Below are positions 1 to 5,360 of a stretch of DNA of 5,382 bases, piece by piece. Numbering within the stretch: the stretch's first letter is position 1; each line of letters starts with the position of its first letter. The stretch is from Eubacteriales Family XIII. Incertae Sedis bacterium (GTDB taxonomy: Bacteria > Bacillota > Clostridia > Peptostreptococcales > Anaerovoracaceae). Location of the stretch: assembly GCA_031287295.1 (NCBI GenBank), contig JAITTH010000060.1, forward strand, positions 1 to 5,382, read 5' to 3'. The notes beneath the pieces were generated by a model that saw only the letters and a list, made by a program, of their open reading frames with translations, did not search any database and had not been told where the DNA came from. The position numbers and the translations under genes are program-made.

Positions 1-359
1 ATCCCCGTAAGCCCGAAAAGGTATTGGCAGCAGTAGGTCTTTCCGATCGCACGAATCATTTCCCGGCACAACTTTCCGGGGGAGAACAACAACGTGTATC
101 CATCGCACGCGCACTCGCGAAGAATCCCAGACTGTTGCTCTGCGATGAACCAACGGGCGCGTTGGATGATCGGACAGGACGTCAAATTCTCAAGCTGCTC
201 CAAAGTGCTTGCCGGAAAACAGGAAAGACAGTAATCCTTATAACGCACAACACCGCAATTACCGAAATGGCTCACCGTGTCATTTACGTGCGAGATGGTC
301 GCATCGAAGAAACACGGTTAAATGCGAATCCCCGACCGGTTAATCGAATACGTTGGTGA
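1..359 (+). CDS. ABC transporter ATP-binding protein, LolD/MacB type (5' truncated by window edge)
   Basis: This is the C-terminal 118 residues of an ABC ATPase; the first complete codon is at position 3 and the stop is TGA at 357-359. The Walker A and Q-loop half lies outside the window. The visible part holds the signature motif LSGGEQQR (residues 24-31 of the fragment), a Walker B LLLCDEP with catalytic Glu, the D-loop TGALD, and the H-loop histidine in LITHN. The TGALD D-loop and overall pattern fit the LolD/MacB/FtsE group that energises FtsX-like permeases. It would bind and hydrolyse ATP in the cytoplasm as a homodimer docked on the permease encoded 6 nt downstream in the same frame. 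Operon membership and pairing are inferred from the spacing and from matching family types. A TTG near position 24 is in frame but is internal, because the frame stays open to the window edge and residues before it fit the family. Confidence 0.95.
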   Translation, partial: PRKPEKVLAAVGLSDRTNHFPAQLSGGEQQRVSIARALAKNPRLLLCDEPTGALDDRTGRQILKLLQSACRKTGKTVILITHNTAITEMAHRVIYVRDGRIEETRLNANPRPVNRIRW

Positions 360-360
360 T
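355..360 (+). promoter_or_regulatory. Ribosome binding site for the TTG start of the permease
   Basis: GGTGAT matches the 3' part of the anti-Shine-Dalgarno complement and ends 5 nt before the TTG at 366. It overlaps the end of the ATPase gene, so translation of the two subunits is probably coupled. This supports TTG at 366 as the start. An ATG at 359-361 is in another frame and does not open the permease. Confidence 0.5.
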
Positions 361-365
361 GCAGA

Positions 366-3300
366 TTGAGAACTCTTTTCAAAAACATCATAAGAGAATT
401 TTTCGCTGCTCCCGGTAGGTTCATCGCCCTGCTGCTCATCGTCATCTTGGGTGCAGCATTTTTTACGGGATTACGTTCCACTGCCCCGAGTATGCGTTTG
501 ACAGCAGATGAATATTTCGAGAGGACACAACTTTCCGATTTTCGTATTATGTCGCCCCTTGGACTAACAGAGAGCGACATTTTGGCACTGCGCGAGCACC
601 CGGATGTGGATGCGGTTATGCCTCTGCATACAGCAGATGCACTTCTTAAAAGAAACAATGTCCTTGCCATTTACGCCGTCCGCAGTCTTCCCAAAGACAG
701 CTCAGAATCAAACCCCGATTATTTGAATAGAGTGACATTGTCTGAAGGACGTATGCCACAAAATGAAAACGAGTGTCTTGCTGACAAGGAAGATTTGCTC
801 TCTATCGGAGATGTTGTACAAGTGGCAGACGAGAACAACCAAGAAACACTTGATCGATTCGCACAAAGAACTTTTACCGTTGTCGGAATTGCGACAACAC
901 CCGTATATATTTCCGTGGAACGTGGCAATACAACCATCGGAACCGGGACAATCTCAGCGTTTCTCTATGTGCCGGAGAGCGCATTCGATAGTGCATATTA
1001 TTCAGAAGCAGATGTTCGGCTCAAATCAACAACAAATCTTTCGGCTTTTTCGAAAGACTATGGCGAGATTATTCAGACTCAATCGGAAGCGCTTACAACA
1101 TTCGGCGCGCCACGTGCTCAAATTCGCTACGACGAGGAAAAAAAGCGACTTGATGACGCACAAAATGACTATGATGCTGCCCAAGCAGAAGCACACCAGA
1201 AATTGTCGGACGCGCAGATGCAGGTAAACCAAGGACAGGTTGCCATCGATTTGGGAGAGACTGAATATACGAGCGAGACAAGGAAATTGAATGCCGCAGC
1301 AGCGGCAATCGCGAAAGCACGCACAGAAATTACGGCCAAACGCTATGAAATAGATTCCCTTCGCATAAAATTGACGCAGGGAAAAGCCGCCGCGGATCTT
1401 ACGCGAAAAGAACTGATCACGGCAAAATCAGATTTGCAGACACTCAATACAAATCTTAATACGGCTCGCTCAGGTCTTGCGGTTCTGAATGCACAGATTG
1501 CAGCAGGACGAACCGGATTTGCCAACATGCAAGCACAGATGAATGCTCTCATGCTCGACCCCTTAACAAATGCCACTGCTATTGCTTCTTTGCAAGCACA
1601 AATGGATGCACTTGCAAAGCAAATTAGTGATGCTGAAACGCAAGCAGCAACACTGCAAAGTCAAATCGCGACAGGTGAGGCTCAGGCAAAAGCTGCTGTC
1701 ACAGCGATTGCTGAGGGCGAAGCACAACTTGCAGAAGCCGACAAAATGTTGCTTGAAGGAGAGGCTCAAATACAAGATGGCGATCAGCGACTTCTTCAAG
1801 CAGAATCGGAAACAAAAGCCGCCGAATTGCAACTTTTGGCGAGCATACCACTGCTCAAGGGCGCAAGAGAAAAGTTAAATGAAGAGAGAGCAAAACTGAC
1901 AGATGGGCGCACTGCGTACGAACAGAATAAAGAAGACGCAGAAAGTGAATTAGCAAACGCAAAGAACGAACTCGAAACCGCCAGACAAACATTTGAAAAA
2001 ATTGAAACTCCGCGATGGTATGTCTTTTCACGCGAAGACAATCCCGGCTACTCCGGATTCTCCTCCGATGCCGACCGCGTTGGAAGCCTCTCCACGGCAA
2101 TTACGCTATTCCTGTATGTCGTTGCAGCTCTCGTATGTCTCTCGACGATGACACGCATGGTTGAAGAACAACGTATGCAGATTGGGACATTAAAAGCATT
2201 GGGGTATAGTAACCGTGTCATACAATTCAAGTATTTCTTCTACGCCTCATTTCTCGGTGTCGTCGGTGGCGCGATTGGCGTTATTGCCGGTCTGCTCGCC
2301 TTTCCGTCTGTTATTTGGGACGTTTACGCCACGCTCTACGCGATGGGGGATATGCATCTTGCCATTACACCCCTACCCTGTATCATCGGACTGCTTGTCG
2401 GTCCCATTGCGATGGTTCTTGCTACGGCAATTGCCTGTGGAAGTGAACTAAAAAGTTCAGCAGCAGAACTGTTACGTCCAAAAGCCCCAAAAGCAGGTAA
2501 GCGAGTGTGGCTAGAGCACGTCGGCATCTTGTGGCGGCATCTTAGCTTCAGCAATAAGGTAACCCTACGAAATCTCTTCCGATACAAAAAACGCTTCATT
2601 ACCACAATTGTTGGCGTCGCCGGATGTTGTGCATTACTGCTCGCGGGTTCGGGTTTACGTGACTCAGTCGGCGGAATATTGGGATTACAATATGGAACAA
2701 TACACCATTCTTCCATCACAGTGTACTTGGATGAAGGCTTTTCTTCCGCCAAAAAAAGCTCTCTGAATGAAAAACTTTCACGCTACGGCGATTATCTTTA
2801 CTTTCATGGTATCGACACAAATGTCGAAAAAGGAACTTTAGACAATAAGAACATGCAAACATCGCTGTTTGTCCCGGAAAATTCAACCGAACTAAATAAC
2901 TTCATCAGTTTTCGCGAACGTGCTTCCGGTCACCCCATAAAATTCCCACCGACAGTGACAGACACACCTTCAGTCGTCATCACCGAGAAACTCGCAAAAG
3001 CACTTGGGGTGAGCCCCGGGGACACAATCGATATTGCGCCCACCAACCAAACAAAGCAAAAGGTTCAGGTCGCTGCGCTTACAGAGAATTATATCTATAA
3101 TTATGTCTATCTTACACCTGAGAGTTATACGCAATTGTTTGGGAAAGAACCCGAATTTAAAGCCGTACTGCTCATGCCGGACAAGACGGACGATGCCTCC
3201 TTGCAACAAATTTTGACCGACCTTATCAGTACAGATCATGTGAAATCTGCGACAAGTATTTTGCAGGCTAAAAGCATCATGAGCGACATCGCAAGTAGCA

Positions 3301-3701
3301 TGAACTCCATTATCTGGATTATCATAGGTGTAGCGGGCTGTCTCGCAATGGTCGTGCTCTACAACTTGACAAATATAAACATCATCGAGCGAAATCGTGA
3401 GTTGGCCACACTAAAGGTTCTTGGATTCCATCGCAAGGAGATCTCTTCCTATGTCAATCACGAGAGCTTTATACTGTGTCTGATAGGCATTGCCTTTGGT
3501 CTCGTCGGTGGCGTGCTGCTGCATCGCTATGTCGTAACGGCCATAGAAGTAGATGAATTTATGTTTGGACGCATCATCAAACCGATTAGTTTTGTCACGG
3601 CAGGACTGTTTACATTGTTGTGCAATATCATAATTCATTTTGCCATGAAACCTCGACTCCGGAAAATCAATCCGGTTGCCTCCCTGAAATCCGCAGAGTA
3701 G
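366..3701 (+). CDS. FtsX/MacB-family ABC transporter permease with large extracytoplasmic coiled-coil insert
   Basis: This 1111-residue membrane protein is the permease partner of the preceding ATPase. Approximate layout: TM1 17-36; MacB-like extracytoplasmic domain 37-250; coiled coil 252-545; TM2 574-594, TM3 621-645, TM4 668-690; basic cytoplasmic linker 705-743; TM5 744-763; second extracytoplasmic domain 764-975; TM6 979-1000, TM7 1032-1056, TM8 1073-1093. The FtsX coupling motif appears twice, as RMQIGTLKALGYS (603-615) and RELATLKVLGF (1011-1021), so the protein is a tandem duplication. The TTG at 366 is chosen because the frame is closed by the ATPase stop 6 nt upstream and the next in-frame ATG (492) lies after TM1. 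GGTGAT at 355-360 supplies a plausible ribosome binding site. FtsX-like permeases of this class work as lipoprotein or peptide exporters, resistance pumps or mechanical transmitters to the cell surface. Which applies here is unknown. No frameshift is seen. Confidence 0.93.
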   Translation: MRTLFKNIIREFFAAPGRFIALLLIVILGAAFFTGLRSTAPSMRLTADEYFERTQLSDFRIMSPLGLTESDILALREHPDVDAVMPLHTADALLKRNNVLAIYAVRSLPKDSSESNPDYLNRVTLSEGRMPQNENECLADKEDLLSIGDVVQVADENNQETLDRFAQRTFTVVGIATTPVYISVERGNTTIGTGTISAFLYVPESAFDSAYYSEADVRLKSTTNLSAFSKDYGEIIQTQSEALTTFGAPRAQIRYDEEKKRLDDAQNDYDAAQAEAHQKLSDAQMQVNQGQVAIDLGETEYTSETRKLNAAAAAIAKARTEITAKRYEIDSLRIKLTQGKAAADLTRKELITAKSDLQTLNTNLNTARSGLAVLNAQIAAGRTGFANMQAQMNALMLDPLTNATAIASLQAQMDALAKQISDAETQAATLQSQIATGEAQAKAAVTAIAEGEAQLAEADKMLLEGEAQIQDGDQRLLQAESETKAAELQLLASIPLLKGAREKLNEERAKLTDGRTAYEQNKEDAESELANAKNELETARQTFEKIETPRWYVFSREDNPGYSGFSSDADRVGSLSTAITLFLYVVAALVCLSTMTRMVEEQRMQIGTLKALGYSNRVIQFKYFFYASFLGVVGGAIGVIAGLLAFPSVIWDVYATLYAMGDMHLAITPLPCIIGLLVGPIAMVLATAIACGSELKSSAAELLRPKAPKAGKRVWLEHVGILWRHLSFSNKVTLRNLFRYKKRFITTIVGVAGCCALLLAGSGLRDSVGGILGLQYGTIHHSSITVYLDEGFSSAKKSSLNEKLSRYGDYLYFHGIDTNVEKGTLDNKNMQTSLFVPENSTELNNFISFRERASGHPIKFPPTVTDTPSVVITEKLAKALGVSPGDTIDIAPTNQTKQKVQVAALTENYIYNYVYLTPESYTQLFGKEPEFKAVLLMPDKTDDASLQQILTDLISTDHVKSATSILQAKSIMSDIASSMNSIIWIIIGVAGCLAMVVLYNLTNINIIERNRELATLKVLGFHRKEISSYVNHESFILCLIGIAFGLVGGVLLHRYVVTAIEVDEFMFGRIIKPISFVTAGLFTLLCNIIIHFAMKPRLRKINPVASLKSAE
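1119..2000 (+). other. Coiled-coil hairpin region within the permease (residues about 252-545)
   Basis: This stretch is rich in Ala, Glu, Gln, Lys, Leu and Asp, with hydrophobic residues at heptad-like spacing and almost no Pro or aromatic residues. The main helix breaker is the MLDPLTNAT segment around residues 396-404. It sits at the midpoint and splits the region into arms of about 144 and 141 residues. This is the pattern of an antiparallel helical hairpin. It lies between TM1 and TM2, so it projects outside the cytoplasmic membrane. A second proline (495) could kink the returning arm. Heptads were judged by eye; no coiled-coil predictor was run. Confidence 0.75.
1674..1799 (+). repeat. 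14-residue (42-bp) degenerate tandem repeat in the coiled coil
   Basis: The tetrapeptide GEAQ recurs at residues 437, 451 and 465, exactly 14 residues apart, giving two full heptads per unit. The units read roughly GEAQ-10 residues-GEAQ, usually preceded by Glu or Thr. A fourth, decayed unit may follow. The DNA copies have diverged (ggt gag, ggc gaa, gga gag for Gly-Glu), so the periodicity is held at the protein level or the duplication is old. Confidence 0.6.
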
Positions 3702-3863
3702 GGGGGCTCGCATAAACCCATTTCGCAGCAAAAGCTTGAGACAACATGAAGCGGAACTGAGGTCTCCTCTATAAATATATCATTTTATTTATACAACCTA
3801 GCACATTTTCCGAAGGATAAATGAATATTTCATACACATTTTTTGAATGACATTGTACATTAC
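3702..3863. other. Convergent intergenic region, no gene seen
   Basis: This AT-rich spacer separates the ends of the permease (plus strand) and GNAT (minus strand) genes. It holds a few very short open frames (for example ATG at 3821, 9 codons), none convincing. I searched for GC-rich stems followed by T runs in both directions and found none. A weak pair, gagac (about 3738-3742) with gtctc (3762-3766), could fold into a 5-bp stem with a loop of about 19 nt but has no T run after it. Confidence 0.7.
3770..3793. repeat. AT-only inverted repeat, possible bidirectional transcription end
   Basis: TATAAATA at 3770-3777 pairs perfectly with TATTTATA at 3786-3793 around an 8-nt loop. The stem has no G or C, so it is a poor intrinsic terminator as RNA. 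Its location between convergent genes, with T-rich strands in both directions, makes a weak bidirectional terminator possible. A smaller perfect palindrome, ATGAA-TAT-TTCAT, lies at 3821-3833. Confidence 0.35.
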
Positions 3864-4499
3864 CTATATTACCTCGCTCTCATCTTTAGGATTAAACTTT
3901 CTCTTGCTCCATACGTCTTCGTGCCAGTTCCGAAAGTCTGACGCCTCAAAATGAAAGATCTTATCTTCATAATACACGCCACCGCTCGTGCCTAGGTAGC
4001 CGGGTTCCAGTTCTAAAGCCATAAACGGATCGAACGTCTCGCCTTCTGGCATTGTCAGATTGAATTCCTTCGCAGGCTTAAAACCAAAACGCGAATAATA
4101 ATCCGGATGCCCGACAATGACAACCGCTCCATAGCCAAGTTCGTGAGCCTTCTTTAGACTGTAGTGAACCATTTCAGCCCCATAGCCTTGATTTTGAAAC
4201 TGCGGTTTCACACTGAGAGGTCCGAATGTAATTGTTTCGAGGTTGTCTCCGTTCGGGCGCACAATTTTGCTTTTGGTGTACATGATGTTGGCGATGATAT
4301 CACCGTCCTGCCATCCTACAAAAGCGAGTTCCGGAATGAATGCCGGACTGTCACGCATGATATGAACAAGATAATGCTCATCCGGCAGATCTCGCGGTGG
4401 CAGATATGGCGAATGGAACGTTTCGAATGCAGCAAACGTCAATTGCGTGGTAGCCTTATAATCATCCGGTGTTTCGATAACAATATTCATATCATTCAT
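3864..4499 (-). CDS. GNAT family N-acetyltransferase, YhbS-like
   Basis: This 211-residue protein has the GNAT fold signature. Strand beta4 is TFGPLSVKP (91-99), followed by the acetyl-CoA pyrophosphate loop QNQGYG (102-107, the Q/RxxGxG/A motif) and an amphipathic helix to about residue 120. Next is beta5, AVVIVGHPDYYSRFGF (125-140). The GxPxYYxRFGF element is typical of the YhbS-like (COG3153) group. It should transfer an acetyl group from acetyl-CoA to an amine in the cytoplasm. The acceptor cannot be predicted. The C-terminal part after 145 (MALELEPGYLG, then a tail rich in Trp, Lys and Asp) also fits this group. The gene starts 14 nt after the nitroreductase stop on the same strand, so the two are probably co-transcribed. 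Start choice is uncertain: GAGG (complement of 4502-4505) lies only 2 nt from the ATG at 4499 but 11 nt from a second in-frame ATG at 4490, which would remove three residues. Confidence 0.92.
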   Translation of the reverse strand: MNDMNIVIETPDDYKATTQLTFAAFETFHSPYLPPRDLPDEHYLVHIMRDSPAFIPELAFVGWQDGDIIANIMYTKSKIVRPNGDNLETITFGPLSVKPQFQNQGYGAEMVHYSLKKAHELGYGAVVIVGHPDYYSRFGFKPAKEFNLTMPEGETFDPFMALELEPGYLGTSGGVYYEDKIFHFEASDFRNWHEDVWSKRKFNPKDESEVI

Positions 4500-4513
4500 A
4501 GCCTCATCATTTT

Positions 4514-5209
4514 TTATACGTAAGTCACTTCAATCTCAAAAGATTTCCCGACTTTTTTGGGTGTAATAGATCGAATCGTCTTGCCTTCCTTTTGAAGCGC
4601 GACCTCCACATGCCGTGTGATGATGCCTAAGTCAATCTTGTTGAGCTTTTTGCGGAGCATCAACTTCATAAGGCCCCGCCCAAAATATTGAATCACAATC
4701 TTGCCATTTTCAAAGTGGAGCTTCCACGGCTGTGAATTCATGGCGGAGGGCGCAAGGCGTGCGGCTTTGGCAATCGCGTTGTCCGTATCACTGACATCGC
4801 TCATGGGCAGTCGAGTGAATTCCTCCGCGCTTTTCCGCAGGGGAACATCCGTTTTGCCAAACGCTAGCAGGATGCAATAATTCTGTTCAGGTTCGTTGGG
4901 CTTCGCCATGCCGAGCCATACGCTGCCCAGACCGATGCTTTGCAAATACAAATCCACATTCTGTACGATGTAACCGACATTGGCATATGCGCTGTCGTTT
5001 TCTTCACAATAAGCCAGCAAATAATGAGGTGCCGGAGCACCGCCATGAACCTTGTCTCCAGACACGATTTCAAACCTTGCGGATTGCCCTGCAAGCTGAG
5101 GGGTATCGGTGATCAATTTTTTTACGCTTTCAATGGTGGCCGTATCCAGTGGGCTGCTGTCAAATTTTCGCACAGCCCGACGGACAAAAATCGTTTCATA
5201 TAACGTCAT
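4514..5209 (-). CDS. Nitroreductase family protein, TM1586-like
   Basis: This 231-residue protein is a probable FMN-dependent NAD(P)H oxidoreductase of the nitroreductase superfamily, cytoplasmic. It begins with the family's basic N-terminal patch, FVRRAVRKF (8-16), expected to contact the FMN phosphate. A strong APSAMNSQPW flavin-loop motif sits at 153-162, in the C-terminal half, where classical nitroreductases have it near the N terminus. The N-terminal half has a weaker equivalent (TPQLAGQSARFEI, 36-48) and a helix with SIGLGSVWLGM (91-101). This layout fits the TM1586_NiRdase family (PF14512), recognised from memory. The natural substrate is unknown. The ATG at 5209 is preferred over a GTG at 5218 because AAGGAG (complement of 5218-5223) lies 8 nt before the ATG, while the GTG overlaps that site. 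It is the second gene of an apparent operon: small ORF 22 nt upstream, GNAT 14 nt downstream. Confidence 0.92.
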   Translation of the reverse strand: MTLYETIFVRRAVRKFDSSPLDTATIESVKKLITDTPQLAGQSARFEIVSGDKVHGGAPAPHYLLAYCEENDSAYANVGYIVQNVDLYLQSIGLGSVWLGMAKPNEPEQNYCILLAFGKTDVPLRKSAEEFTRLPMSDVSDTDNAIAKAARLAPSAMNSQPWKLHFENGKIVIQYFGRGLMKLMLRKKLNKIDLGIITRHVEVALQKEGKTIRSITPKKVGKSFEIEVTYV

Positions 5210-5217
5210 AAGAAACA

Positions 5218-5223
5218 CTCCTT
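5218..5223 (-). promoter_or_regulatory. Ribosome binding site deciding the nitroreductase start
   Basis: On the minus strand this reads AAGGAG, with 8 nt to the ATG at 5209. The alternative GTG start at 5216-5218 shares its first base with this site, so the ATG is favoured. Confidence 0.8.
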
Positions 5224-5231
5224 CCTATTTG

Positions 5232-5303
5232 TTAGCATTTTTCACGGATGGACTTTCGCAATTCCCGATACCCCATCAGCACAAGCGCCATAATTCCTTG
5301 CAT
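5232..5303 (-). CDS. Small ORF, 23 residues, unknown function, upstream of nitroreductase
   Basis: The frame runs ATG (5303) to TAA (5232-5234) and encodes 23 residues. A short hydrophobic start (IMALVLMGY, residues 4-12) is followed by a basic amphipathic tail (RELRKSIREK, residues 13-22) and a terminal Cys. I do not recognise it. The evidence for translation is the leader: the nine bases GGAGGTGAT (complement of 5308-5316) match the anti-Shine-Dalgarno complement, with 8 nt from GGAGG to the ATG. That is the best site in the window. Another in-frame ATG at 5309 is too close to it (2 nt). The ORF ends 22 nt before the nitroreductase ATG, so it heads the same transcript. It may be a small membrane-associated protein, a leader peptide acting in cis, or the remnant of a longer gene. 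No amino-acid run suggests classical attenuation. Confidence 0.5.
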   Translation of the reverse strand: MQGIMALVLMGYRELRKSIREKC

Positions 5304-5307
5304 CGTC

Positions 5308-5316
5308 ATCACCTCC
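5308..5316 (-). promoter_or_regulatory. Extended ribosome binding site of the 23-codon ORF
   Basis: The minus strand reads GGAGGTGAT, a nine-base complement to the usual 3' end of 16S rRNA, followed by GACG and then the ATG at 5303. It is stronger than the sites before the permease, nitroreductase or GNAT genes. Confidence 0.7.
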
Positions 5317-5319
5317 GGT

Positions 5320-5349
5320 CTTATGAATCCAAATCTAGAAATAGGTCAA
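5320..5349 (-). promoter_or_regulatory. Weak candidate sigma-70 type promoter for the minus-strand operon
   Basis: On the minus strand, TTGACC (complement of 5344-5349) resembles a -35 box at 5 of 6 bases. CATAAG (complement of 5320-5325) matches a -10 box at 4 of 6, with an 18-nt spacer. The start it predicts would fall at or inside the small ORF's ribosome binding site, leaving almost no leader. The real promoter may therefore lie further upstream, beyond the window. This is the best candidate seen, not a confident call. Confidence 0.22.
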
Positions 5350-5360
5350 ACAACTTGTTT
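5348..5360. promoter_or_regulatory. Perfect 13-bp palindrome, possible operator
   Basis: AAACAA (5348-5353), C, TTGTTT (5355-5360) is a perfect dyad inside the larger inverted repeat. It overlaps the candidate -35 box (complement of 5344-5349). A one-base centre makes it a poor RNA hairpin but a good site for a dimeric repressor. The regulator is not encoded in the window. Confidence 0.4.

Noticed and set aside
284..670. 128-codon minus-strand open frame across the ATPase-permease junction
   Set aside because: It is antisense to the ATPase C terminus, the permease TM1 and part of its first domain, all well supported. The product has no domain signature.
763..1227. Open frame of 154 codons on the plus strand inside the permease
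   Set aside because: Its translation is low-complexity and basic with no recognisable domain. It is the +1 frame of a strongly coding region and lies wholly inside the permease gene.
1119..2000. SMC/chromosome-segregation-like domain suggested by the long coiled coil
   Set aside because: There is no SMC head or hinge. The region lies between TM1 and TM2 on the extracytoplasmic side, so similarity would come from coiled-coil composition only.
2336..2752. 138-codon minus-strand open frame within the permease
   Set aside because: It is antisense to conserved FtsX transmembrane and linker sequence, and the product is Arg/Pro/Ser-rich with no family resemblance. It is a shadow of the real gene.
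2751..2757. A7 homopolymer in the second half of the permease, considered as a frameshift or phase-variation tract
   Set aside because: The frame continues intact on both sides (GCC AAA AAA AGC), the tract is short for phase variation, and its phase is wrong for a -1 slippery heptamer.
3821..3850. Nine-codon ORF (ATG at 3821) preceded by AAGGA in the convergent gap
   Set aside because: It is very short, with only 3 nt between the purine run and the ATG, and overlaps a palindrome. There is nothing to support translation.
4164..4523. 119-codon plus-strand open frame opposite the GNAT gene
   Set aside because: It is antisense to the acetyl-CoA binding region of the GNAT. No ribosome binding site or recognisable domain is seen.
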